Shown in pieces: positions 8,371 through 17,064 of a stretch of 64,000 nucleotides of DNA. Position 1 is the first letter of the stretch, and each line of letters begins with the position of its first letter. The stretch comes from Oscillospiraceae bacterium (GTDB lineage: Bacteria; Bacillota; Clostridia; Oscillospirales; Oscillospiraceae). The stretch is taken from contig CACZDN010000016.1 of NCBI GenBank assembly GCA_902779945.1, positions 124,001-188,000 of the forward strand. The letters run 5' to 3'. A program made the position numbers and the translations under genes. The notes beneath the pieces were generated by a model, which did no database searches, was not told where the DNA came from, and saw nothing but the letters and a program-made list of their open reading frames with translations.

Positions 8371-9429
8371 TCATTTTGTAAACAATCTCAAAATATCGTG
8401 GAACATGATGACCGCCATCAGGCCGAGCAGGAGCACCATGCCGGCGGCGTGGATGTAGCCCTCGTATTTGGGGTTGAGCTTTTTGTGCGTCACGCTCTCG
8501 ATGAGCCAGGTCACGATGAGCAGGAAGATGCGCCCGCCGTCCAGCGCGGGGAGGGGCAGCAGGTTCATGATCGCAAGGTTGACCGCGATGAAGGATGTGA
8601 GGTAGAAGATGTCGTACAGCGCGGCGCCGGCGGTCTCGGCGGCCTCGCCGGTCTCGGCCATGATGTCCACGATGCCGACCGGCCCGCTCACCTGTTCCAT
8701 GCCGACCTTGCCGTGGATCAGCTCACTCAGGCCCATGAAGATCCAGCGGCCGAACTCCATGCATGTCTCCCAGGCGTTGCGCAGCAGCACGCCCGGCGCG
8801 TTCAGCTCATAGCCGAGGTAGAAGCCGTACATGTTCTGGCTCTGCCCCTCGTACGGCAGCGGCTGCATCGAAAAGTCCCTGAGCGTGACCTTTTTCCCGT
8901 CACGCAGGACCACGATGTCGTAGACCCCGTCGCCCTGGGCGAGAAAATCGTCCACGTCGAACTGCATGAAGATGCGCCTGCCGTCGATCTTGTAGAAGCG
9001 GTCGCCCTTGTGCAGGCCCTCGGCACTCTCATAGGGGCAGCCGGGCATGAAGTCCACGATCTCGCTTGTGCGGAAGGCGTAGGCTCCGGTGTAGAGGATG
9101 ATCACGATGAAAAGCCCCAGCAGGAAGTTCATGAAGGCCCCGGCGAAGAGGATGAGCGCCCGCTTCCACGGCGCCTGGTTCGGGAAGGCGCGGGGATCGT
9201 CGCTCGCCTCGTCCTCGCCCATCATGCAGTAGCCGCCGAAGGGCACGGCGCGCAGGGCGTACAGCGTCTCTCTGCCCTGCTTCTTCCAGATGGCGGGGCC
9301 CATACCCAGGGCGAATTCCTGGACGCGCACGCCGAAGAGCTTGGCGACGGTAAAGTGGCCCAGCTCATGGATGCCCACGAGCAGGCCGAAAATCAAAATC
9401 GCGAGAATGGCATATAGTGCTTGGGTCAT
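8371..9429 (-). CDS. rseP: Site-2 intramembrane metalloprotease RseP
   Basis: Zinc protease of the S2P family that cleaves single-pass membrane substrates (anti-sigma factors, signal-peptide remnants) within the bilayer. HELGH at residues 21-25 lies in the first membrane helix. A PDZ domain occupies about residues 105-200, and the third zinc ligand motif NLLPLPALDGGR lies in a C-terminal helix. Length 352 aa is usual for Firmicutes (RasP). The start ATG 9429 is the natural one, since MTQALYAILAILIFG leads straight into the first helix. It sits between dxr and ispG as in many Firmicutes. Confidence 0.95.
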   Translation of the reverse strand: MTQALYAILAILIFGLLVGIHELGHFTVAKLFGVRVQEFALGMGPAIWKKQGRETLYALRAVPFGGYCMMGEDEASDDPRAFPNQAPWKRALILFAGAFMNFLLGLFIVIILYTGAYAFRTSEIVDFMPGCPYESAEGLHKGDRFYKIDGRRIFMQFDVDDFLAQGDGVYDIVVLRDGKKVTLRDFSMQPLPYEGQSQNMYGFYLGYELNAPGVLLRNAWETCMEFGRWIFMGLSELIHGKVGMEQVSGPVGIVDIMAETGEAAETAGAALYDIFYLTSFIAVNLAIMNLLPLPALDGGRIFLLIVTWLIESVTHKKLNPKYEGYIHAAGMVLLLGLMAVIMFHDILRLFTK

Positions 9430-9542
9430 GCGATGAATCTCCTAAATCATAATGTGGCGTGTGAAGAGTGAAGTGATGGAGCGCCTTCGGTGCAATTCCA
9501 ATTCATTGCGAAGCGATACCCTCACGCCACTCTCCGCTCTCG

Positions 9543-10685
9543 TCAAAACGTCTCTTTTACGTACTCACGAGCTGCCCGATCCGCCTCCAGGATGGTTTCC
9601 AGATCGGGGCTGTCGACGGTGCCGAGCGCCTCCACGGCTCCGGCCGCGGCGTCATAGATGCGGTTGTAGCCGAGCTCGCGCCGCAGGAACTTGTGTACGG
9701 CGACCTCGTTGGCAGCGCTCATCACACAAGGCGCGGTGCCGCCGCGGCGCGCGCAGTCCATAGCGAGTTTGAGGCAGGGCGTCTTCTCATAGTCCGGGGC
9801 CTCGAACGTGAGGTCGCGGAGGGTATGGAAGTCCAGCCGCCCGAACATTGAGGGGCAGCGCTGCGGATAGCTCAGGGCGAGCTGGATGGGCAGCCCCATG
9901 TCCGGCACGCCGAGCTGGGCGATAACCGTCCCGTCCACGAGCTCCACCATGGAGTGGATCACGCTCTGCGGGTGGACGACGACGGTGATGTCGTCCGGGG
10001 TGACGCCGAACAGGTGCATGGCCTCGATAAACTCCAGGCCCTTGTTCATCATGGTGGCGCTGTCCACGGAGATTTTCGCCCCCATGCTCCAGTTGGGGTG
10101 GTGTACCGCCTGCTCGGGCGTCACGTCCTCCAGCTCCGCGCGCGCCTTCCCGCGGAAGGGGCCGCCGGAGCCGGTCAGAAGGATCTTTCTGAGCTCGCCC
10201 GGCTGCCGGCCCATGAGGCACTGGAAGATGGCCGAGTGCTCGGAGTCCACGGGGATGATCTCGGCCCCGCGCTCTTTGGCGCGGCGCATGACGATCTCGC
10301 CCGCGCAGACCAGGGTCTCCTTGTTGGCCAGGGCTATGCGCTTTTTCTCATCAATGGCGGCGAGCGTCGGCCTGAGGCCCACCGAGCCGGACACGGCGGT
10401 TACCACGCAGTCGGCACTCTGCAGCGTCGCGGCCTCCAGAAGCCCCTCCATGCCGCTGCCCACGCGGATGTCGGTATCCGCGACGGCGGTTTTGAACTGT
10501 CGCGCCGCGCTCTCGTCGAACACGGCGACAAATTCCGGATGCAGGCGACGGGCCTGCTCCTCCAAAAGATCAATTTTACGCTGCGCGGTCAGGGCCGCAA
10601 CACGCAGGCCCAGATGCTCGGCGGCAGCGATGGTCTGCCGGCCGATGGACCCGGTGCAGCCCAGAACAGAAATGGCGTTGACCAT
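9543..10685 (-). CDS. dxr: 1-deoxy-D-xylulose 5-phosphate reductoisomerase
   Basis: Second step of the MEP pathway: NADPH- and metal-dependent conversion of DXP to MEP. The NADPH-binding motif LGCTGSIG lies at residues 8-15; the metal site is in VDSEHSA and the flexible loop and active-site region follow (SMGAKISVDSATMMNKG). The product is 380 aa, normal length. The open frame extends about 105 codons further upstream, but that part translates the dispersed repeat copy B; ATG 10685, with AAGGGAAAC upstream, gives the family start MVNAISVLGCTGSIG. It is followed by rseP after a 113-bp gap containing a GTGGCGTG...CACGCCAC inverted repeat. Confidence 0.95.
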   Translation of the reverse strand: MVNAISVLGCTGSIGRQTIAAAEHLGLRVAALTAQRKIDLLEEQARRLHPEFVAVFDESAARQFKTAVADTDIRVGSGMEGLLEAATLQSADCVVTAVSGSVGLRPTLAAIDEKKRIALANKETLVCAGEIVMRRAKERGAEIIPVDSEHSAIFQCLMGRQPGELRKILLTGSGGPFRGKARAELEDVTPEQAVHHPNWSMGAKISVDSATMMNKGLEFIEAMHLFGVTPDDITVVVHPQSVIHSMVELVDGTVIAQLGVPDMGLPIQLALSYPQRCPSMFGRLDFHTLRDLTFEAPDYEKTPCLKLAMDCARRGGTAPCVMSAANEVAVHKFLRRELGYNRIYDAAAGAVEALGTVDSPDLETILEADRAAREYVKETF

Positions 10686-10759
10686 GGTTGTTTCCCTTCT
10701 ATCTTTTACTTTACGCGGAATAATATCTTTGTATTCCGCAGATACGCGATTGGAGTTAG

Positions 10760-10884
10760 GGCAGCACCGCACAATTCGGCGAGAGCGAATCCTGAGAAAA
10801 ATTGGGTTCTGGCGATGGCAGTTTTTCGCAGGAATACTTTGTGTATTGCAAGAAGGCGCCGATGGCGGATTGTGCGGTGTTGCC
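10760..10884 (-). repeat. Dispersed inverted-end repeat, copy B (internal deletion)
   Basis: Both ends are intact (GGCAGCACCGCACAAT... and ...ATTGTGCGGTGTTGCC). Compared with copy A about 34 bp are missing between the GTGTATTGCAAGAA core and GGCGCC, leaving 125 bp. Reverse orientation. Confidence 0.85.
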
Positions 10885-11083
10885 TTAGGAGCGTGGCGTG
10901 TGAAGTTGTGATCCACTTTCAGTGGATTTACACTTGCCTCTCCCTCCGGGAGAGGTGCCCCGGTTCGCATACTGGGGCGGAGAGGGTCGCGCGGTACCAA
11001 GAGTCCTCTCGGTCATCGCCGTAAACGGCGCTGACAGCTCCCCAAAAGGGGGGGAGCCAGGTATTATCGCGGCGAAACCGCTC

Positions 11084-11126
11084 CACACTCCGCACCTCAC
11101 ACTCCGCACCTCACACTCCACTCTCC
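11084..11126. repeat. 14-bp tandem repeat, about three units
   Basis: CACACTCCGCACCT occurs twice in tandem, followed by a diverged third unit CACACTCCACTCTC. It lies immediately after the uppS stop codon. Confidence 0.75.
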
Positions 11127-11133
11127 ACGCTTA

Positions 11134-11865
11134 CTAGACGCCGCCGTATCTGCGGTTACGGCTGTTGAAGACTGCGATAGCCTTATCGAGCTCCGCCGGG
11201 GTGAAGTCGGGCCAGAGGACGTCCGTGAAGTAGAACTCCGCGTAGGCACACTGCCAGAGGAGGAAGTTGGAGATGCGCTGCTCGCCGCCGGGGCGGATCA
11301 GCAGGTCGGGGTCCGGGATGCCCGCCGAATAGAGGTAGGCCGAGAAGCCCTCCTCCGTGAGGGCGTCGTCCGCCCTCCCGTCGGCGAAGTCCCTTGCGTA
11401 GCGCTTCGCGGCGCGCAGGATCTCGTCCCGCCCGCCGTAGTTGAGGCAGATGTTGGCCTGGAAGCCCTCATATTTTTTGGAGATCTCGTCCGTCTTCGCT
11501 ACCATCGCGCGCAGCTCCGGGCTCAGCTCCTCAAGCCCGCCCAGGACCTTCATGCGGATGTGGTCGCGCTCCATGGTGTCGATGGCCTCCTGCAGATATT
11601 TGTGCAGGAGCTTCATGATGGCGGAGACCTCCCCCTCCGGGCGTTTCCAGTTCTCGGTAGAGAAGGCGTAGACCGTCAGATACTCCACGCCGATGTCCTT
11701 GCAGTAGGTCGCGATCTTGCGGAAAGTCTCCGCCCCGACGGCGTGACCCGCGGTCCGGGGCAGGCCGCGCTTTTTGGCCCAGCGGCCGTTGCCGTCGAGA
11801 ATAATGGCAATATGGCGGGGAACGCGGGTAATCTCCCGCTCCCCCGCCTGATTTTTGTTCGGCAT
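11134..11865 (-). CDS. uppS: Undecaprenyl diphosphate synthase
   Basis: Cis-prenyltransferase that makes the C55 carrier lipid for peptidoglycan and other wall polymers. The diphosphate-binding signature HIAIILDGNGRWAKKRGLPR covers residues 18-37, with catalytic D24. The C-terminal conserved region RPGGEQRISNFLLWQ and the ELYFTDVLWPDF-like block (here EFYFTDVLWPDF) are present. Length 243 aa is normal. ATG 11865 is 1 bp beyond the frr stop, so translation is probably coupled to frr. The usual downstream partner, cdsA, is missing. Confidence 0.96.
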   Translation of the reverse strand: MPNKNQAGEREITRVPRHIAIILDGNGRWAKKRGLPRTAGHAVGAETFRKIATYCKDIGVEYLTVYAFSTENWKRPEGEVSAIMKLLHKYLQEAIDTMERDHIRMKVLGGLEELSPELRAMVAKTDEISKKYEGFQANICLNYGGRDEILRAAKRYARDFADGRADDALTEEGFSAYLYSAGIPDPDLLIRPGGEQRISNFLLWQCAYAEFYFTDVLWPDFTPAELDKAIAVFNSRNRRYGGV

Positions 11866-11866
11866 A

Positions 11867-12418
11867 TCAGATTTCCGTCAGTTCCTTTTCCTTCTTCTCG
11901 CAGATCTTGTCGATCTCCTTGATGAAGTCGTCGGTCAGCTTCTGGATGTCCTTCTCGGCGATCTTGTAATCGTCCTCGGTGATTTCGGAGGCCTTCTGCT
12001 GCTTCTTCATCTTCTCCACGGCGTCGCGGCGGATGTTGCGGATGGCGACCTTGGAGGTCTCGCCGTACTTTTTGGTCTGCCTGACCAGGTCCTTGCGGCG
12101 CTCCTCGGTCAGGGGCGGGAAGACGAGGCGGATGGCGCGGCCGTCGTTCTGCGGGTTGATGCCGAGGTCAGAGGCCAAAATCGCCTTCTCAATGGGCTTG
12201 AGGAGGCTGCCGTCCCAGGGCTGGATCAGCAGGGAGCGGGGGTCGGGCGTCGAGACGGAAGCGACCTGGAGCAGCGGCGTGTCCACGCCGTAGTAGCTGA
12301 CGGTGATGGGGTTCAGCACCGCGGTGTTCGCCCGTCCCGCGCGGATCGCGCCGAGGTCAGAGGTCAGCGCGTCGCAGGTCTTCTGCATCTTGCGTTCGAT
12401 TTCAGGATAGTCAGACAT
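11867..12418 (-). CDS. frr: Ribosome recycling factor
   Basis: Splits post-termination ribosomes together with EF-G. The protein has 183 residues, close to the family standard of 185. The beginning (MQKTCDALTSDLGAIRAGRANTAVL... region, residues 10-30) and the hinge and C-terminal helix (VRQTKKYGETSKVAIRNIRRDA) are conserved. GAGGTACGAAACATG upstream supplies the ribosome site. It lies between pyrH and uppS, the standard Firmicutes order, with a 58-bp gap to pyrH. Confidence 0.96.
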   Translation of the reverse strand: MSDYPEIERKMQKTCDALTSDLGAIRAGRANTAVLNPITVSYYGVDTPLLQVASVSTPDPRSLLIQPWDGSLLKPIEKAILASDLGINPQNDGRAIRLVFPPLTEERRKDLVRQTKKYGETSKVAIRNIRRDAVEKMKKQQKASEITEDDYKIAEKDIQKLTDDFIKEIDKICEKKEKELTEI

Positions 12419-12476
12419 GTTTCGTACCTCCGTTTATGATAGTTGTATTGTCATTTTGATCTCTACAGGGGCCGGG

Positions 12477-13181
12477 TCATTCCACGATCGTCCCCACGTT
12501 TTCGCCGTCCAGGACGCGCAGGATGTTCACGGGGTCCTTGAGAGCGAAGACCGCGACGGGCAGTTCGTTTTCCATCGCGAGGGCCGTGGCCGCGGTGTCC
12601 ATGACCGCGAGGCGTCTCGCCAGCACCTCGGCATAGCTGATGCGGTCGAACTTCACCGCATCGGGGTTCTTGTTCGGATCATCGGAGTAGACGCCGTCGA
12701 CGTTTTTGGCGAGCAGGATCGCGTCGGCGTGGATCTCCGCCGCGCGCAGGGCCGCCGCCGTGTCGGTGGAGAAGAAGGGCGCCCCGCTGCCGCCCCCAAA
12801 GAGGACGATCTCCCCGGCCTCGAGATATTCGATGGCGCGGCGGGTATCGTAGCGCTCGCCCACGCCCATGATGTCCACCGCGGTCATGACCCGCGCCTTC
12901 GCGCCGAGCTGACGCAGCACGTCGCACACCGCGAGGCAGTTCATGCAGGTGGCGAGCATCCCCATCCTGTCGGCGCTGACGCGCTCCACCTTCCCCGCGC
13001 CGTCCTTGACGCCGCGCCAGAAGTTGCCGCCGCCGATGACGATGCCGATCTGCACCCCCTGTTCGGAGGCCCGCTTCAGCACCGCGCACACGCTGGAGAT
13101 GAGGTCAAAGTCAAAGCCGGTCTTCTTGTCTCCGGCCAGCGCCTCGCCGCTGATCTTGATTAAAACGCGCTTGAATTTCAT
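12477..13181 (-). CDS. pyrH: UMP kinase
   Basis: Hexameric bacterial UMP kinase of the amino-acid kinase fold, phosphorylating UMP to UDP. It has the N-terminal KFKRVLIKISGEALAG (residues 2-17), the GGGNFWRG loop, and the DRMGMLAT uridine-binding region. Length 234 aa is typical. ATG 13181 has AAGGAGAT upstream. It starts the minus-strand block pyrH-frr-uppS-dxr-rseP-ispG-polC. The rpsB-tsf genes that often precede pyrH are not here; a repeat and a DMT transporter gene lie upstream. Confidence 0.96.
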   Translation of the reverse strand: MKFKRVLIKISGEALAGDKKTGFDFDLISSVCAVLKRASEQGVQIGIVIGGGNFWRGVKDGAGKVERVSADRMGMLATCMNCLAVCDVLRQLGAKARVMTAVDIMGVGERYDTRRAIEYLEAGEIVLFGGGSGAPFFSTDTAAALRAAEIHADAILLAKNVDGVYSDDPNKNPDAVKFDRISYAEVLARRLAVMDTAATALAMENELPVAVFALKDPVNILRVLDGENVGTIVE

Positions 13182-13201
13182 TTCAAATCTCCTTCCTTAT
13201 T

Positions 13202-13250
13202 GGCGCTCCTGAAAGGGGAGCTGTCATGGCCGCTCTCACCCGAGGCCATG
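13202..13250. repeat. Intergenic repeat family 2, copy 1
   Basis: Contains GAAAGGGGAGCTGTCATGGCCG and, 10 bp on, CGAGGCCATG, so the ends pair. It is the reverse complement of the sequence at 50469-50517. It lies in the 139-bp gap upstream of pyrH; the rest of the gap is G/C-rich without a gene. Confidence 0.7.
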
Positions 13251-13320
13251 GCTGCGGGGTTTATCCGTTCTGCGAACCCCCCTCCGCCCTTCGGCCGCCT
13301 CCCCTTTTCGGGGCGGCATG

Positions 13321-14232
13321 TCAGATATCCAGAATACCCAGGATCACGATGCCGGCCACGACGAGTGCGATGCTGGCATAGTGCTTTTTCGAGAGTCTTT
13401 CCTTTAAGAAAATACGGCTCCAGACGACGCTGGCCACGCAGTAGCTGGAGATGATGGGTGCCGCGAAGGCGACGTGCTCCGCGTCCGCGAGGGCGTAGAT
13501 ATAGAAGAACTGGCCCGCGGTCTCGAACACCGCGCCGGCGTACTTGGGGGCCTCCATTTTGGGAATGAGCCGCTGCTTTTTCACGCCCAGCACATAGACC
13601 GCGCAGACGGCGCCGACCAGCAGGAAGGTCAGCTCGTACGCCGCATTGGCGCTGTCCTCGTCCAGCGTCTCGAGCACGATGCTGTCGGCAAAGGTGCCGA
13701 GGGCGTCCAGCAGGCAATAGATGACAGGGATGGCGATGGCGATCCAGCTCTTGGCGTAGCGGTGATTGGAGGCGTCCTGCCGGGCGCGGCGGAGCTCCTC
13801 ATCCTCGTTGGCCTCGGTAAAGCCGAGGGCGACCACGCCGATGCACACCAGCGCCACCGCGACGAGGGCAATGGGCGGCAGGTCCTCGCTGATGCCGGCG
13901 GTGATGAAGGTCAGCACCGCGACGATCGCACCGGAGCTGTTGCAGATGGGCGAGGAGATCGAAAGCTCGATATAGCGCAGGCCGAGATAGCCGATGGCCA
14001 TTGAGAGAATGTACAGCAGGGACACGGGCAGGTAGGTCAGCAGAATGGCGCCGTTGATCTCCACACCCTTGACAAAGATCTCCCAGGCCGCGTGCAGGCC
14101 CATCACGACACCGACCGCCATGACCATCTTGAGGTGACTGTACTTGTCGGAGGCATCCTGACAGCCGATCTTGGAGAACAGGTCAGAGCCGCTCCAGCAC
14201 AGAAGCGCGATGATTGCGAAGGTAAACCACAT
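13321..14232 (-). CDS. DMT-superfamily (EamA-like) permease
   Basis: Inner-membrane transporter of the drug/metabolite superfamily; the substrate is unknown. The 303-residue protein shows two five-helix halves, an EamA repeat at about 2-138 and another at about 160-300, separated by a charged stretch (EANEDEELRRARQDASNHRYAKSW, first part near residue 140). The opening MWFTFAIIALLCWSGSDLFSKIG is typical of the first helix. It is monocistronic: it has its own promoter (TTGTCA/TAGAAT) and is followed by the family 2 repeat. The neighbouring LysR gene does not overlap it, so a functional link is uncertain. Confidence 0.8.
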   Translation of the reverse strand: MWFTFAIIALLCWSGSDLFSKIGCQDASDKYSHLKMVMAVGVVMGLHAAWEIFVKGVEINGAILLTYLPVSLLYILSMAIGYLGLRYIELSISSPICNSSGAIVAVLTFITAGISEDLPPIALVAVALVCIGVVALGFTEANEDEELRRARQDASNHRYAKSWIAIAIPVIYCLLDALGTFADSIVLETLDEDSANAAYELTFLLVGAVCAVYVLGVKKQRLIPKMEAPKYAGAVFETAGQFFYIYALADAEHVAFAAPIISSYCVASVVWSRIFLKERLSKKHYASIALVVAGIVILGILDI

Positions 14233-14280
14233 AGAATACGTGTCCTCTCTCTTTTACGAATTCAAAAGATGTTTCATAGT

Positions 14281-14309
14281 ATTCTACCACAGCCTCGCGC
14301 GTTTGACAA
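14281..14309 (-). promoter_or_regulatory. Promoter of the DMT permease gene
   Basis: On the minus strand TTGTCA (14309-14304) and TAGAAT (14286-14281) are 17 bp apart, about 50 bp upstream of the start codon. Confidence 0.65.
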
Positions 14310-14342
14310 TTACAAGTTTTCTCCCGTGCTGGCAGGCGCGGA

Positions 14343-15221
14343 TCATCCCGCCAGCGTTGTCACATAGCGGACCACGTAGTCGGCGAAGCGGCGGGTGGCG
14401 GGGCCGGCCTTGTCCCCGGCGGCAATGGCGAGACCGATGGTGCGCTTCGCCTCGGGCACCAGGGGCAGGATCTGGAGATCGTACTGCCGCCCCTTCAGGA
14501 GCAGCTCTGGCATGATGCTGATGCCGAGCCCCTGCTCCACCATGGCGATGACGGCGTAGTCGTCCTTGGTGTAAAAGCGGACGTTGGGCTTGACCCCCGC
14601 CGCCTCGAGCGCGCGTCGCGCGTCGTGGTCGGAGCTCTCCAGAAGGCTGATGAAGGACTCGGTCTCACACTCGACGAGGGGGAATTTCGGATAGTTTTCA
14701 AAACGGCTGTGCTTCGGCAGGATGGCCAGCAGCCGGTCCTCCATGAGCGGGATGCACTCGCAGCCGACGGGAGAAGGGAGGGCCACGAAGCCCACGTCCA
14801 CGCTCCCGTCCGTGAGCCACTGCTCCACATCGTGATAGTCGCCGTTGAAAAGCTTGAAGTCCACGCGCGGGTAGTCGTGTTGGAACTCCTTGAGCACGGG
14901 CGGCAGCCAGTGTACGGCGACGGAGGTGAAGGCCCCGATGCGCACGGTGCCGGATTCCAGCCCGCGGATGGACGAGGCCGTCTGCCGCAGCTGCTCCGCC
15001 GCGCCGAGGAAGCTGCGCACCGCGGGCAGCAGGCGCTCCCCCTCGCCGGTGAGGGTGACGCCCGCGCGGCTGCGCTTTAAAACGGCGAAGCCCAGCTCGC
15101 GCTCGAGCACGTCGAGACAGTGGCTGACGGCGGACTGCGTGCAGCCCAGCTGCTCCGCCGCCCGCGTGAGACTCCCGGCGTCCACCACCGCCATGAGAGT
15201 CTGGTATTTGTCAAGCGCCAT
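14343..15221 (-). CDS. LysR-family transcriptional regulator
   Basis: 292-residue regulator with an N-terminal winged helix-turn-helix (about residues 1-60: YQTLMAVVDAGSLTRAAEQLGCTQSAVSHCLDVLERELGF) and a LysR substrate-binding domain (about 90-290). It is transcribed divergently from the putP-like symporter with promoters for both genes in the 264-bp gap and a T-N11-A palindrome between them. LysR proteins usually control the divergent neighbour and themselves, so the symporter gene is the likely target; the effector is unknown. ATG 15221 is the natural start, with AAAGGAGAT upstream. Confidence 0.92.
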   Translation of the reverse strand: MALDKYQTLMAVVDAGSLTRAAEQLGCTQSAVSHCLDVLERELGFAVLKRSRAGVTLTGEGERLLPAVRSFLGAAEQLRQTASSIRGLESGTVRIGAFTSVAVHWLPPVLKEFQHDYPRVDFKLFNGDYHDVEQWLTDGSVDVGFVALPSPVGCECIPLMEDRLLAILPKHSRFENYPKFPLVECETESFISLLESSDHDARRALEAAGVKPNVRFYTKDDYAVIAMVEQGLGISIMPELLLKGRQYDLQILPLVPEAKRTIGLAIAAGDKAGPATRRFADYVVRYVTTLAG

Positions 15222-15329
15222 GGCAATCTCCTTTCACGGCGGGCGTGTGAACACGCTCTCGCCGCCGCATATCGCAGCGCCGGGCAGACCCGGTCCCCGC
15301 GGGGTATGAAGCCCTGTGCGGACGTTTAT

Positions 15330-15355
15330 ATGAAAGTTCTTCATGCAGACATGAA
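15330..15355. promoter_or_regulatory. Candidate LysR operator, two overlapping palindromes
   Basis: ATGAA-N5-TTCAT at 15330-15344 fits T-N11-A; TTCATG-CAGA-CATGAA at 15340-15355 overlaps it. They lie just downstream of the lysR -10 box. Confidence 0.5.
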
Positions 15356-15374
15356 ACGAATTATCTTTCTTTCT

Positions 15375-15402
15375 ATTATATGAACTTTTTTTGAATAATC
15401 AA
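15375..15402 (-). promoter_or_regulatory. Promoter of the lysR gene
   Basis: Minus-strand TTGATT (15402-15397) and TATAAT (15380-15375), spaced 16 bp. Confidence 0.6.
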
Positions 15403-15424
15403 GCGCTTTTGGGGAAAATGACGA

Positions 15425-15452
15425 TTGATGTTTTTTTCTTTTGCTTTATAAT
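15425..15452 (+). promoter_or_regulatory. Promoter of the putP-like gene
   Basis: TTGATG (15425-15430), 16 bp of T-rich spacer, TATAAT (15447-15452). Confidence 0.65.
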
Positions 15453-15485
15453 CCAGTCATTCCTTTGAAAAGAGAGGCTTTTTTT

Positions 15486-17000
15486 ATGAGTTCAACCCTG
15501 ATTCTTATCACCATTGCCGTGTACCTGGTCGGAATGCTGGCCATCGGCTTCAAGTATTCCAACAACAAGACCTCCGAGGACTTCTATCTCGGCGGGCGCA
15601 AGCTGGGTCCCATTGTGACCGCCATGAGCACCGAGGCCTCCGATATGAGTGCCTACCTGCTGATGGGCGTGCCGGGTCTCGCCCTGTTCTGCGGCCTGGC
15701 CGAGGCGAGCTGGACCGCCATCGGCCTGTCCGTCGGCACCTACCTCAACTGGCTCATTGTCGCCAAGCGCCTGCGCCGCTACTCGGCCAAGCTCCACTCC
15801 ATCACGGTGCCGGACTTCCTGGCCGCCCGCTTCCATGACAACACCAGGCTCATCGAGATCCTGGGCGCGCTGACCGTCATCGTTTTCTTCGTGCCCTACA
15901 CCGCCTCCGGCTTTGCAGCCTGCGGCAAGCTCTTCAACAGCCTGTTCGGCTTTGACTACATGCCCGCCATGATCATTTCGGCAGCGGTCATCGTGGCCTA
16001 CTGCGCGCTGGGCGGCTTCATGGCGGCGTCCGTGACGAGTCTCATCCAGTCCATTGTCATGACCTTCGCGCTCATCGTCGTCTGCTTCTTCGGCATCAGC
16101 AAGGCCGGCGGCTGGACCGCGGTCATGGACAATGCCCGCACCGTCCCCGGCTACCTGAATCTCTTTGCCAGCACCGACATCACCAGCACGGAGGCGGGCT
16201 CCTATACCTTCATCATGATCGTCTCCACGCTGGCCTGGGGTCTCGGCTACTTCGGGATGCCCCACATCCTGATCCACTTCATGGCGGTTGAGAATGAGGA
16301 CAAGCTCAACATCTCCCGCCGCGTCGGCTCCGTCTGGTGCGTGATTTCCCTGGGCGTGGCCACGATCATCGGCATTATCGGCTTTGCCATGACGAAGACC
16401 GGCGCTCTCGCCGTCCCCGGCAGCGAGCCCGAGGCCGAGAACATGATCGTCAACGTCGCCCACCTGATCGCCCAGTCCGGCTTCCTGCCGGCCATCATCG
16501 GCGGCATCATCCTCGCCGGCATCCTGGCGGCCACCATGTCCACCGCCGACGCGCAGCTTCTGGCCGCGGCCTCCGGCGTGACCCACAACCTGCTCAACGA
16601 CGTGCTCGGGCTCAAGCTCGACGACAAAAAGAACATGCTCGTCGCCCGCCTCACGGTCATCGGCGTTGCGATCATGGGCGTGATCTTCGCCTCCGACCCC
16701 TCCAGCTCCATCTTCCGCGTGGTCTCCTTCGCCTGGGCGGGCTTCGGCGCGACCTTCGGCCCCGTCATGCTCTTTGCCCTGTTCTGGAAGCGCTGCAACA
16801 AGTACGGCGCGATCGCGGGCATGGCCTCCGGCATGATCACGATCTTCATCTGGAAGTACATGGTCAGACCTATCGGCCCCGCGTTCAATATCTACGAGCT
16901 GCTGCCCGCCTTTGTGGTCTCGTCCCTCTTCATCGTCGTGGTCTCTCTGATCACCCCCGCCCCCGACAAGGCCATTACGGCCGAGTTTGAGAGCGTGTGA
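15486..17000 (+). CDS. putP: Sodium/proline-type symporter (SSS family)
   Basis: Membrane symporter that couples Na+ entry to uptake of proline or a related solute. The 504-residue protein aligns by eye along its whole length with E. coli PutP: SEDFYLGGRKLGPIVTAMST (helix II), ASDMSAYLLMGVPG, WGLGYFGMPHIL, ILAATMSTADAQLL (Na2-site helix) and AWAGFGATFGPVML. Thirteen membrane helices are expected. ATG 15486 is preferred over the upstream frame because AGAGAGG precedes it and the first helix begins at once. It is divergent from a LysR gene that probably regulates it and is followed by a hairpin terminator. Proline is the likely but not proven substrate. Confidence 0.88.
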   Translation: MSSTLILITIAVYLVGMLAIGFKYSNNKTSEDFYLGGRKLGPIVTAMSTEASDMSAYLLMGVPGLALFCGLAEASWTAIGLSVGTYLNWLIVAKRLRRYSAKLHSITVPDFLAARFHDNTRLIEILGALTVIVFFVPYTASGFAACGKLFNSLFGFDYMPAMIISAAVIVAYCALGGFMAASVTSLIQSIVMTFALIVVCFFGISKAGGWTAVMDNARTVPGYLNLFASTDITSTEAGSYTFIMIVSTLAWGLGYFGMPHILIHFMAVENEDKLNISRRVGSVWCVISLGVATIIGIIGFAMTKTGALAVPGSEPEAENMIVNVAHLIAQSGFLPAIIGGIILAGILAATMSTADAQLLAAASGVTHNLLNDVLGLKLDDKKNMLVARLTVIGVAIMGVIFASDPSSSIFRVVSFAWAGFGATFGPVMLFALFWKRCNKYGAIAGMASGMITIFIWKYMVRPIGPAFNIYELLPAFVVSSLFIVVVSLITPAPDKAITAEFESV

Positions 17001-17031
17001 TCCGCCTTAGACACCGGGCAAAAGAACAAAC

Positions 17032-17054
17032 CGCCGGGAGAGCCCTCCCGGCGG
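17032..17054 (+). terminator. Terminator hairpin after putP
   Basis: CCGCCGGGA / TCCCGGCGG stem followed by TAATTGTTT. Confidence 0.7.
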
Positions 17055-17064
17055 TAATTGTTTA

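Larger units (their letters stand above)
10686..11133. other. Repeat-filled non-coding gap where cdsA is expected
   Basis: 448 bp without a credible gene between uppS and dxr. It holds repeat copy B (10760-10884), a GTGGCGTGTGAAG motif (from 10892), a CTCTCCCTCCGGGAGAGG palindrome near 10938, a stretch similar to the 13202/50469 repeat (GCTGACAGCTCCCC, near 11030) and a 14-bp tandem repeat (11084-11126). Confidence 0.8.

Noticed and set aside
10686..11000. N-terminal 105-codon extension of dxr
   Set aside because: It translates repeat copy B; the family start MVNAISVLG has a ribosome site at 10685.
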